A stretch of DNA of 64,000 nt from Sphingomonas sp. CROZ-RG-20F-R02-07 (GTDB lineage Bacteria; Pseudomonadota; Alphaproteobacteria; Sphingomonadales; Sphingomonadaceae), in contig NZ_JAKNQJ010000001.1 in assembly GCF_022662335.1 (NCBI RefSeq), positions 620,001 through 684,000 of the forward strand, given 5' to 3'. Below the pieces are notes generated by a model, which was given only the letters and a program-made list of their open reading frames with translations, was not told where the DNA came from and did no database searches. A program made the position numbers and the translations under genes. This document shows, piece by piece, positions 24,860-32,991 of this stretch; the stretch's first letter is position 1, and each line of letters begins with the position of its first letter.

Positions 24860-26551
24860 ATGAATGACGGGATCGGCGAGCCGGCAACGGGCCATGGGCA
24901 GGACGGATCGGCGACGGGCATTCCACTCGCCTTCGTGCCGCGGCTGCTGACCGACCTGCTCGACCATACGGTCGCGCGCTTTCCCGAACGCGCCGCGATC
25001 GACTTTCTCGGCCGGATCACCCGCTATCGCGAGCTGGGTGAAGCGGTGGATCGCGCCACCGCAGGGCTTCAGGCGCTGGGCGTGACGAGGGGCACGCGCG
25101 TGGCGCTGTGCCTGCCCAACCTGCCTTATTATCCGATCCTGTTCTTCGCGACGTTGCGCGCAGGCGGCACGGTGGTGAACGTCAATCCGCTCTATGTCGA
25201 ACGCGAGCTGCGCCATTTGCTGGTCGATTCGGGTGCGTCGGTGATCGCCACCTGCGACATTCCCGAACTTCATGCGCGCGTCACCAAGGTGGCGGCGGAG
25301 GTAGGCGTCGCCCATGTCGTGACCTGCCCGATCGCGGACGCGCTGCCGCCGCTCAAATCGATCGCCTATCGCCTGTTCAAACGGCGCGAGATCGCGCGGG
25401 TTCGCCGCGACGCACGGCACGCGCTGTTCGCCGATCTGCTGGCAGGGGACGCCAAGGCGGCGCCGGTCGTGGTGTCGCCCGAGGCGGTGGCCGTCCTCCA
25501 ATATACCGGCGGCACCACGGGGCTGCCCAAGGCGGCGATGCTGAGCCACGCCAATCTCGTCGCCAATGCCGACGCCATGGTCGCCTTTGTCGGCGGCGAG
25601 CGGACGGAGCCGGACCGGGTGCTGGGAGTGTTGCCGCTGTTCCACGTCTTCGCGCTCACCACGGTGCTCACCTTCGCGATCCGTGCCGGCGCCGAGATGC
25701 TGCTGTTGCCGCGCTACGATCTGAAAGCCACGCTCGCGCTGATCGCCCGGCGCCAGCCGACCTATTTTCCCGCCGTACCAACGATCTATGCCGCGATCGC
25801 CGAGGCCGCCGAGACGCAGCCGATCGACTTGTCGGCGATCCGCGCCTGCATCTCGGGCGGCGCGGCGCTGCCCGCCGAGGTACGAAGCGCGTTCGAGGCG
25901 CGCACCGGCGCGCGGCTGGTGGAGGGCTATGGCCTGTCGGAAGCCTCGCCGATCATCACCTGCAATCCGATCGACGGCGCGAACCGGCCGGGATCGGCGG
26001 GCCTCCCCTTCCCCGGCACCACGATCGAGATCCGCGACCGCACCTATCCCCAGATGCTGCTGCCGCGCGGGGAAAATGGCGAGATCTGCGCGCGCGGGCC
26101 GCAAGTCATGAGCGGCTATTGGCACCAGCCCGCCGAAACCGAAGGCGCCTTCGTCGACGGCGCGCTGCGCACCGGCGACGTGGGCCATCTCGATGCCGAC
26201 GGCTATCTGTTCATCGTGGACCGGATCAAGGATCTGATCCTGTGCGGCGGCTACAACGTCTATCCGCGCGTGATCGAGGAGGCGCTCTACGAGCACCCTG
26301 CGGTCGCCGAAGCCGTCGTGATCGGCGTTCCCGACCCCTATCGCGGCCAATCGCCCAAGGCGTTCGTGACGCTCCATGCCGCTGGCACGGTGACGGGTGA
26401 AGCGCTGCGCGATTTTTTGCGTGACAAGGTCAGCAAGATCGAGCTTCCCCGCAGCGTCGAAATCCGCGACAGTCTCCCCAAGACGTTGATCGGCAAGCTT
26501 TCCAAGAAGGAGCTGGTCGAGGAAGAGACCGCAAGAGCGGCAGGCGGCTGA
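24860..26551 (+). CDS. fadD: long-chain fatty-acid--CoA ligase
   Basis: A 563-residue AMP-forming acyl-CoA ligase. The nucleotide-binding signature is LQYTGGTTGLPKAAMLSH; further motifs are VEGYGLSEASP, LRTGDVGHLDADGYLFIVDR and the C-terminal SLPKTLIGKLSKKEL with the catalytic Lys. Residues 1-30 are a short polar lead. The ATG at 24860 follows GGGAGA well; two earlier in-frame ATG codons (24827, 24842) lack such a site. It activates fatty acids entering through FadL. It is divergent from the thiolase operon and followed after 17 bases by the MerR-type regulator, most likely on the same transcript. Confidence 0.92.
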   Translation: MNDGIGEPATGHGQDGSATGIPLAFVPRLLTDLLDHTVARFPERAAIDFLGRITRYRELGEAVDRATAGLQALGVTRGTRVALCLPNLPYYPILFFATLRAGGTVVNVNPLYVERELRHLLVDSGASVIATCDIPELHARVTKVAAEVGVAHVVTCPIADALPPLKSIAYRLFKRREIARVRRDARHALFADLLAGDAKAAPVVVSPEAVAVLQYTGGTTGLPKAAMLSHANLVANADAMVAFVGGERTEPDRVLGVLPLFHVFALTTVLTFAIRAGAEMLLLPRYDLKATLALIARRQPTYFPAVPTIYAAIAEAAETQPIDLSAIRACISGGAALPAEVRSAFEARTGARLVEGYGLSEASPIITCNPIDGANRPGSAGLPFPGTTIEIRDRTYPQMLLPRGENGEICARGPQVMSGYWHQPAETEGAFVDGALRTGDVGHLDADGYLFIVDRIKDLILCGGYNVYPRVIEEALYEHPAVAEAVVIGVPDPYRGQSPKAFVTLHAAGTVTGEALRDFLRDKVSKIELPRSVEIRDSLPKTLIGKLSKKELVEEETARAAGG

Positions 26552-26568
26552 CACGAGGGGAGAATGGG

Positions 26569-26982
26569 TTGGACCAGGCCGAGACCGAATTGCGCGGCAT
26601 CCAGGAAACGGCGGATGCGCTGGGCATCACGACGCGGACGCTGCGCTTCTACGAGGATCGCGGGCTGATCGCGCCGCACCGGATCGGCACCGCGCGTGTC
26701 TATACCCGGCGCGAGATGGCGCGGATGCAATTGATCCTGCGCGGCAAGCGGCTGGGGTTTTCACTGCGCGACATCCGCGAGTTCCTCGATCTGTACGAGG
26801 CCGATCCGCAGCATGTCGAACAGATGCGCGCGCTGGCGGAGCGCTGCCGCCTGCGCATCGGCGAGCTGGAGAAGCAACAGAGCGCACTGCTCCAGACGCT
26901 GGGCGAATTGGGCGAAATCGAGCAGCAGGCGCTGGAGCGGATCGTCGCCCACGTCCAGCCGGCGAAGCGCGCCGCCGGCTGA
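26569..26982 (+). CDS. MerR-family transcriptional regulator
   Basis: A 137-residue regulator that starts at TTG 26569 behind GAGGGGAGAA. The N-terminal winged helix is canonical: GIQETADALGITTRTLRFYE, then EDRGLIAPHR, VYTRREMARMQLILRGKRLG and FSLRDIREFLDLYE. The dimerisation helix follows. There is no Cys cluster for metal binding, so it resembles LiuR/AtuR-type regulators of acyl-CoA catabolism more than metal sensors. Being last in the fadD transcript, it probably regulates the divergent fad genes through the palindrome at 24793-24807, perhaps with an acyl-CoA ligand. Confidence 0.88.
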   Translation: MDQAETELRGIQETADALGITTRTLRFYEDRGLIAPHRIGTARVYTRREMARMQLILRGKRLGFSLRDIREFLDLYEADPQHVEQMRALAERCRLRIGELEKQQSALLQTLGELGEIEQQALERIVAHVQPAKRAAG

Positions 26983-27013
26983 GCGTGGGCGCGCCTAGCG
27001 CGGGAGACGTTAC

Positions 27014-27149
27014 CTGGACCCGTTCGCCCCAAGCTTGTCGAAGCCTGTCCTGAGCTCCCCCGAAGGGGACCTGTTCAGACTGCGAGGGCGCGTGCGGAGA
27101 GCGCGGTTCGCTAAGCTCAGCACGAACGGAAGAGAAACTGGATCAATTT
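27014..27149. repeat. dispersed palindromic intergenic repeat, copy 1
   Basis: The left end carries CCCGTTCGCCCCAAGCTTG then TCGAAG; the right end carries CTAAGCTCAGCACGAACGG. These are imperfect inverted repeats of each other. A second, similar copy lies at 61641-61753. The shared ends and the internal GCGGAGA are preserved while the middle differs. Both copies sit between convergent genes. I recall such CTTCGACAAGCTCAGCACGAACGG-like elements as abundant in sphingomonads, but cannot search here. Confidence 0.75.
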
Positions 27150-27163
27150 AACGTCATGCCGTT

Positions 27164-28468
27164 CTAGATTTGCCGCTCGGGCAATGCGGCGGTGGGCTTG
27201 GCGCCCCAGACCGCGTAGAACAGCACGTACAGCTCGCACGCCGCGGTCAGCAGGAACGACGCCTGGAGACCGTAATGGTCCGCGAGCCAACCCTGTACGA
27301 TCACCAGCGAACCTCCGGCGATCGCCATGATGAGCAGCCCGGCGCCCTCTTCCGTCAGCGGCCCCAGACCCCGGATGCCCAGCGTGAAGATCGTCGGGAA
27401 CATGATCGAGTGGAAAAGCCCGACCGAGATCAGCGCCCACATCGCGACATGGCCGGTGGCGAAGCTGGCGACCAGCATCACCGCGCACGCGCCCACGCTG
27501 GCCAGCGCCAGCACGCGCTCGGCGGGCACGGTGCGCATCACATAGCTGCCGAGCAGACGCCCCACCATCATCCCGCCCCACAGGATGAAGAGATAATGCG
27601 ACGCCTGTTCGTGGGTGAGGTTGCCGATCTGCGGCTGGCTGACGAAATTGATGAACAGGTTCGCCACGCCGATCTCGGCGATCAGGTATATGAAGATCGC
27701 CGGGATGCCGAACACCAGATTGCGGTGCGCCCAGAGCGACTGGCCGCGCCGCTCCGCCTTGGCCGCACGCTCGGTCGCCGCGCCCATCGCCGGCAGCGGA
27801 AAGCGGGCGATCACGACCGCGAGCACGACGAGAATGCCGGCCACGATGAGATAGGGCAGCACGACCGATTGCGCGTCGGCCAGCCGCTCGGCCGGCGTCA
27901 GCGCGGCAGCGCCCGCCACCGCCGTGCCCGACGTCGATCGGCCGAGGATCAGATAGCCGCCGAACAGCGGCGCCAGCGTCGCACCCGCCGAGTTGAACGC
28001 CTGGACGAGGTTCAACCGCGACGACGCGGTCTCGGGCGGCCCCACCACCGCGACATAGGGGTTAGCCGCGACCTGAAGCAGCGTGATGCCGCTGGCGATC
28101 ACGAACAACGCGACGAGCGTCACGCCATAGGAGGGGATGCGCGCGGCGGGCACCATCAGCAGCGCGCCCCCAGCCATCAGCGCGAGGCCGAACACCATCG
28201 ATCGTTGATAGCCGATCCGCTCGATCAGCTTGGCCGAGGGGATGGAGGCGAAGAAATAGGCGATAAACCACACGCTCTCGATCAGCGTGGTCTGCGTGTA
28301 GCTCAGGTCGAACACGCTGCGCAGATGCGGCAGCAGCGTGTTGTTGATGACCGTGATGAAGCCCCACATGAAGAACAGGCTGGCCAGCAGCGTCAGCGCC
28401 GAGCGATAGCTTGGGCCGCCCGCCGCTTCGCTCGTCGCCGCGCCGGTAAGCCCGATCGGTGTTGCCAT
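27164..28468 (-). CDS. MFS sugar transporter (FucP/GluP-like)
   Basis: A 434-residue permease with twelve predicted helices. The first helix region LASLFFMWGFITVINNTLLP with HLRSVFDLSY is the signature of the FucP / glucose-galactose porter family; NPYVAVVGPPETASSRLNL and QAFNSAGATLAPLFGG are further family motifs. The start at 28468 follows GAGGATC; an earlier Met adds 17 polar residues. It is divergent from the secreted mutarotase and dehydratase genes and probably brings in the sugar whose acid the dehydratase uses. Substrate unknown: a pentose is suggested by the neighbour, fucose or glucose by the family. Confidence 0.9.
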   Translation of the reverse strand: MATPIGLTGAATSEAAGGPSYRSALTLLASLFFMWGFITVINNTLLPHLRSVFDLSYTQTTLIESVWFIAYFFASIPSAKLIERIGYQRSMVFGLALMAGGALLMVPAARIPSYGVTLVALFVIASGITLLQVAANPYVAVVGPPETASSRLNLVQAFNSAGATLAPLFGGYLILGRSTSGTAVAGAAALTPAERLADAQSVVLPYLIVAGILVVLAVVIARFPLPAMGAATERAAKAERRGQSLWAHRNLVFGIPAIFIYLIAEIGVANLFINFVSQPQIGNLTHEQASHYLFILWGGMMVGRLLGSYVMRTVPAERVLALASVGACAVMLVASFATGHVAMWALISVGLFHSIMFPTIFTLGIRGLGPLTEEGAGLLIMAIAGGSLVIVQGWLADHYGLQASFLLTAACELYVLFYAVWGAKPTAALPERQI

Positions 28469-28487
28469 GCCCTGATCCTCTTTTTCT

Positions 28488-28496
28488 ATACCGTAT
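28488..28496. promoter_or_regulatory. short palindrome in the sugar divergon
   Basis: ATAC-C-GTAT is a perfect 4-base palindrome about 20 bases upstream of the transporter start. Nearer the mutarotase lies an AT-rich segment with TATATAGGAT that could serve as a -10 region. Either may belong to a regulator not encoded in this window. Length is marginal. Confidence 0.25.
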
Positions 28497-28601
28497 CGGC
28501 ACCCAAAGGTCTGCCGCACAGCTTGCCCTCGTTGTTCTTGTCGGACTATATAGGATCGAACGGCCCGTCAACGGGGCCGACAGTCAGCAAGGGTGGGGTG
28601 C

Positions 28602-29750
28602 ATGCGAAGAATGAGCAAGCTGGGATCGGCGATGATCGCCTTGGTCTCGTCGATTGCGGCGCACGGGATCGCCGATGCCGCCGAGGCCCGGCGCGAACCG
28701 GCGGGAACGCTGAAGGACGGTGCGGCGGTCGAGGCCGTCACGCTCACCAACGCCCACGGCGTCAGCGCGCGGATCCTGACCTACGGCGCCACGCTGCAGG
28801 CGCTGATGGCGCCCGATCGCCAGGGCCGGGTCGCCGACGTCATGCTGGGCTATGACGATGCGTCCTCTTATGCCGAGCATCCCAATTTCTTCGGCGTGAC
28901 CGTCGGCCGCTACGCGAATCGCATCGCCGGCGGCCGCTTCACGCTCGATGGCAAGACGTATCAGTTGCCGCTGAACGACAAGACGAACTCGCTGCACGGC
29001 GGCGGCAAGGGTTTCGACAAAACGCTGTGGCGGATCGCGTCGGTGAAGAGCGGGGCGAACGCCAGCGTCGTGCTCACGCATCGCAGCCCCGATGGCGAGT
29101 CCGGCTATCCGGGCAATCTGGACGTCAGCGTCACCTATTCGCTCGACGAAGCCGGCGCGCTGACCATCGCGTTCGAGGCCAAGACCGACAAGCCGACGAT
29201 CGTCAACATGACCAACCACGGCATCTTCGACCTGGCGGGCGAAGGCTCGCCGGATGGCGCCACAGGGCATCGGCTTACGATCCCGGCGCGAGCGATCACG
29301 CCGGTGGACGCCCGCCTGATCCCGACGGGAGAGCTGCGTCCGGTCGCTGGTACGGTGTTCGATTTCCGCACGCCCCGCCGAGTCGCCGACGGCATCCGCG
29401 ACGGCCGCGATCAGCAGATCCGCTACGGCCAGGGCTACGATCACAATTTCGCGCTCGACAAGGGCCTGACCGCGACACCCGAACTGGCGGCGCGACTGGA
29501 GGACCCGCAATCGGGCCGCGTGCTCGAAGTGCTGAGCACCGAGCCCGGCGTGCAATTCTATACCGGCAATTTTCTCGATGGCACCTATCTTGGCAAACAT
29601 GGCCATCTCTATCGGATGGGCGACGGCATCGCGCTCGAGCCCCAGAAATTTCCCGACGCGCCCAATCAGCCGAACTTCGTTTCGGCACGCGTCGATCCCG
29701 GCAAGCCTTACCGGCATGTCATGATCTACCGCCTCTCCACGACCCGCTGA
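28602..29750 (+). CDS. secreted aldose 1-epimerase (mutarotase)
   Basis: A 382-residue protein with signal peptide [20 protein letters not shown] and likely cleavage near ADA. Mutarotase motifs are [27 protein letters not shown] (catalytic His), [14 protein letters not shown] (second His; NHTYFNL is commoner), YDHNFALD, and [15 protein letters not shown] near the end with the catalytic Glu. It interconverts alpha and beta anomers of a free sugar, here probably in the periplasm before uptake. ATG 28602 is preferred to GTG 28593. The dehydratase gene follows after 11 bases, so the two are one transcript. Confidence 0.9.
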   Translation: MRRMSKLGSAMIALVSSIAAHGIADAAEARREPAGTLKDGAAVEAVTLTNAHGVSARILTYGATLQALMAPDRQGRVADVMLGYDDASSYAEHPNFFGVTVGRYANRIAGGRFTLDGKTYQLPLNDKTNSLHGGGKGFDKTLWRIASVKSGANASVVLTHRSPDGESGYPGNLDVSVTYSLDEAGALTIAFEAKTDKPTIVNMTNHGIFDLAGEGSPDGATGHRLTIPARAITPVDARLIPTGELRPVAGTVFDFRTPRRVADGIRDGRDQQIRYGQGYDHNFALDKGLTATPELAARLEDPQSGRVLEVLSTEPGVQFYTGNFLDGTYLGKHGHLYRMGDGIALEPQKFPDAPNQPNFVSARVDPGKPYRHVMIYRLSTTR

Positions 29751-29761
29751 AAGACACTTCG

Positions 29762-31552
29762 ATGAACGATGCTCCCCGTCTGCGCAGCCGTGCGTGGTTC
29801 GACAATCCCGACAATATCGACATGACGGCGCTGTATCTGGAGCGTTATCTGAATTTCGGGCTCAGTCTGGAGGAGCTTCGGTCGGGCCGGCCGATCATCG
29901 GCATCGCCCAGACGGGCAGCGACCTTTCGCCGTGCAACCGCCACCATCTCGTGCTGGCCGAACGCGTGCGCGAGGGCATCCGCGAGATGGGCGGCATCGC
30001 GCTCGAATTCCCCGTCCACCCGATCCAGGAAACGGGCAAGCGTCCGACCGCGGGGCTGGATCGCAACCTCGCCTATATGGGGCTGGTCGAAACGCTCTAC
30101 GGCTATCCGCTCGATGCGGTGGTGCTGACGATCGGTTGCGACAAGACGACGCCCGCCTGCCTGATGGCCGCGGCCACCGTGAACATTCCGGCGATCGCGC
30201 TGTCCGTCGGGCCGATGCTCAACGGTTGGCACAAGGGCGAGCGCACCGGCTCGGGCACGATCGTGTGGAAGGCGCGCGAGCTGCTCGCGACGGGCGAGAT
30301 CGACGAGGCGGGTTTCATCAAGCTCGTCGCCTCGTCCGCGCCGTCCACCGGCTATTGCAACACGATGGGCACGGCCACCACGATGAACAGCTTGGCGGAA
30401 GCGCTGGGCATGCAGTTGCCGGGCTCGGCCGCGATCCCCGCGCCGTATCGCGATCGGCAGGAGGTGGCCTATCACACCGGCCGGCGGATCGTGGAAATGG
30501 TACACGAGGATCTGAAGCCCAGCGACATCCTGACGAAAGAGGCGTTCCGCAACGCCATCGTCGTCAATTCGGCGATCGGCGGATCGACCAACGCGCCGAT
30601 CCATCTGGCCGCGATCGCGCGTCACATCGGCGTCGACCTGCCGATCGATGACTGGCAGACGCATGGCCACAAGGTGCCGCTGATGGTGAACCTGCAGCCC
30701 GCAGGCGAATATCTGGGCGAGGATTTCTATCGCGCCGGCGGCGTTCCCGCGGTGGTGAGCGAACTCATGCGCCAGGGTCTGATCCACGAGGATGCGATCA
30801 CCGCCAACGGCAAGAGCATCGGCGACAATTGCCGCGAAGCGACGATCGAAGACGAAAAGGTGATCCACCGCTTCGCCGAGCCGTTGAAGGAGGAAGCGGG
30901 CTTTATCGTGCTGCGCGGCAATCTGTTCGACAGCGCGATCATGAAGACGAGCGTCATCAGCCCCGAATTCCGCGCCCGCTATCTTTCCAATCCGGACGAT
31001 CCCGATGCATTCGAAGGGCCCGCGGTCGTGTTCGACGGGCCGGAGGATTATCATCACCGGATTGACGATCCGTCGCTCGGCATCACCACCGATACGTTGC
31101 TCTTCATGCGCGGCGCGGGGCCGATCGGCTATCCGGGCGCGGCCGAAGTCGTGAACATGCGGCCGCCCGCCTATCTGATCCGCGAGGGGGTGCATGCGCT
31201 GCCCTGCATCGGCGATGGCCGGCAATCGGGCACGTCGGGCAGCCCGTCGATTCTGAACGCCAGTCCCGAAGCGGCGGCGATGGGCGGCTTGGCGCTAATC
31301 CGCACCGGCGACCGGGTCCGCATCGATCTGGGTCGCGGCAGCGCCGACGTGCTGATTCCCGATGACGAACTGGCCGAGCGGCGGCGGGCGCTGACCGCGA
31401 CGGGCGGCTATGCCTATCCCGCCTCGCAGACGCCGTGGCAGGAGATCCAGCGCAGTGTGGTCGGCCAGATGCAGGACGGCGCGATCCTCGAAGGCGCCGA
31501 GAAATACCAGCGCATCGCCCAGACGATGGGCCTGCCGCGCGACAACCACTGA
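29762..31552 (+). CDS. xylD: sugar-acid dehydratase, D-xylonate dehydratase type
   Basis: A 596-residue IlvD/Edd-family enzyme. The three iron-sulphur ligands are Cys58 ([11 protein letters not shown]), Cys126 ([13 protein letters not shown]) and Cys199 ([14 protein letters not shown]). The N-terminus [20 protein letters not shown] and [13 protein letters not shown] closely resemble Caulobacter XylD as I recall it and differ from L-arabinonate dehydratase of rhizobia. It would convert D-xylonate to 2-keto-3-deoxy-xylonate in the oxidative Weimberg or Dahms route. The preceding dehydrogenase and lactonase and the later keto-acid steps are not in the window. Substrate could also be another pentonate. 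Confidence 0.85.
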   Translation: MNDAPRLRSRAWFDNPDNIDMTALYLERYLNFGLSLEELRSGRPIIGIAQTGSDLSPCNRHHLVLAERVREGIREMGGIALEFPVHPIQETGKRPTAGLDRNLAYMGLVETLYGYPLDAVVLTIGCDKTTPACLMAAATVNIPAIALSVGPMLNGWHKGERTGSGTIVWKARELLATGEIDEAGFIKLVASSAPSTGYCNTMGTATTMNSLAEALGMQLPGSAAIPAPYRDRQEVAYHTGRRIVEMVHEDLKPSDILTKEAFRNAIVVNSAIGGSTNAPIHLAAIARHIGVDLPIDDWQTHGHKVPLMVNLQPAGEYLGEDFYRAGGVPAVVSELMRQGLIHEDAITANGKSIGDNCREATIEDEKVIHRFAEPLKEEAGFIVLRGNLFDSAIMKTSVISPEFRARYLSNPDDPDAFEGPAVVFDGPEDYHHRIDDPSLGITTDTLLFMRGAGPIGYPGAAEVVNMRPPAYLIREGVHALPCIGDGRQSGTSGSPSILNASPEAAAMGGLALIRTGDRVRIDLGRGSADVLIPDDELAERRRALTATGGYAYPASQTPWQEIQRSVVGQMQDGAILEGAEKYQRIAQTMGLPRDNH

Positions 31553-31559
31553 CACGCAT

Positions 31560-31592
31560 CCGCCGGGTGACGATGCATGTGCCACCCGGCGG
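31560..31592 (+). terminator. hairpin after the dehydratase gene
   Basis: CCGCCGGGTG and CACCCGGCGG are perfect 10-base arms around a 13-base loop, beginning 8 bases past the dehydratase stop. It probably ends the sugar operon and separates it from the Hsp70-like gene. No U tract. Confidence 0.65.
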
Positions 31593-31628
31593 CTTGCGGA
31601 CCCCGACGGGGCGTGTAGGGCGCGCGGC

Positions 31629-32927
31629 ATGACGAACCCTCCCCCCTTCGCGCTCGGACTGGATTTCGGCACCACCAACACCGTCGCCGCGGTAGCGCGC
31701 GGCGGGGTCGCCGAACTCGTGGCGCTGACCGGGCCGGATGGCGAGCCAGAACCGGTCTTCCGCTCGGCGCTCTGCTTCTGGCAGGATGACGACACCCGCG
31801 GCGGGATCGCGGCGGAGGGCGGCCCCTGGGCGATCGCGGAATATCTCGCCGATCCGGGCAGCAGCCGATTCCTGCAATCGTTCAAGTCGGTCGCCGCCAA
31901 CGCCTCGTTCGAACATGCGAGCGTGTTCGAACGCCGCTACCGGTTCGAGGAGCTCGGGCGGCTGTTCCTCGACAAGATGGCGGCGCGCGCCGGCGGTCTG
32001 CTCGACGGCGGCGCGGCGCGCGTCATCGTCGGGCGGCCGGTGACCTATGCCGGCCATCGCCCCGACGAAGCGCTGGCGCGCGAACGCTATGGGGCGATGA
32101 TGGCGGGACTCGGCGCCGAGATCCATTATGTCTACGAACCGATCGGCGCGGCGTTCAGCTATGCCGCGCGCATCACCGAACCCGCCACGATCCTGGTCGC
32201 CGATTTCGGCGGCGGCACCAGTGACTTCTCGGTCGTGCACATCGCCAAGCCTGGCGCGGCGCGGCGCTGCATCCCGCTGGGCTCGGCCGGCGTCGGCATC
32301 GCAGGCGACCGGTTCGACTATCGGCTGATGGACCAGCTCGTCCTGCCGCTGCTCGGCAAGGGCGGCGGCTATCGCTCGTTCGACAAGGTGCTGGAGATCC
32401 CCGGCGGCTGGTATGCCGATTTCGGCGACTGGTCGCGGCTCGCGCTGATGCGCAACCGGCGGACGCTGGCCGAACTGGAGACGCTGCGCCGCGCCGCGAT
32501 CGATCCTGCCGCGATCGGGCGAATGATCGCGGTGATCGAGGGCGAACAGGGCTATGCGCTCTACGATGCGGTGAGTGCGGCCAAACGCGCGCTTTCGACG
32601 GGCGAGGACGCACGCTTCGCGTTCGAAGGCGGCGGTCTTTCGATCGAGGCCGGGGTGACTCGCGCACAGTTCGAGGCGTGGATCGCGCCCGACGTGGCAC
32701 GGATCGAGGCGGCGGTGGACCGCGCGCTCGAATCGGCGGGCATCGGGGCCGCGGCGATCGACCGGGTGTTCCTAACCGGCGGCACCTCGCTCACGCCGCG
32801 GTTGCGCCGCCTGTTCGCCGAGCGGTTCGGCGAGGAACGCCTCGCGAGCGGTGGCGAACTCACGTCGGTGGCGCATGGCCTCGCGCTGATCGGCGAGCAG
32901 AACGACGTCGCCGCCTGGGCCGCATGA
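31629..32927 (+). CDS. Hsp70-family protein (YegD-like), nucleotide-binding domain only
   Basis: A 432-residue actin-fold ATPase. Phosphate loops are LGLDFGTTNTVAAVA at the N-terminus and ILVADFGGGTSDFSVVHI in the middle; the adenosine region is VFLTGGTSLTPRLRRLF. It lacks the substrate-binding domain and lid of DnaK and is close to the length of YegD (about 450). The client is unknown. It lies 64 bases upstream of the Pls-type synthetase gene, in the same direction, so it may be cotranscribed, though the ribosome sites are independent. As a lone yegD-like gene is common in proteobacteria, the association may be incidental. Confidence 0.88.
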   Translation: MTNPPPFALGLDFGTTNTVAAVARGGVAELVALTGPDGEPEPVFRSALCFWQDDDTRGGIAAEGGPWAIAEYLADPGSSRFLQSFKSVAANASFEHASVFERRYRFEELGRLFLDKMAARAGGLLDGGAARVIVGRPVTYAGHRPDEALARERYGAMMAGLGAEIHYVYEPIGAAFSYAARITEPATILVADFGGGTSDFSVVHIAKPGAARRCIPLGSAGVGIAGDRFDYRLMDQLVLPLLGKGGGYRSFDKVLEIPGGWYADFGDWSRLALMRNRRTLAELETLRRAAIDPAAIGRMIAVIEGEQGYALYDAVSAAKRALSTGEDARFAFEGGGLSIEAGVTRAQFEAWIAPDVARIEAAVDRALESAGIGAAAIDRVFLTGGTSLTPRLRRLFAERFGEERLASGGELTSVAHGLALIGEQNDVAAWAA

Positions 32928-32991
32928 CCACAAGAGTTCGCAACGCCGGCACCCCATGGCGCGTGGCGCGTTGAACGGGCACAGGAGCCTC

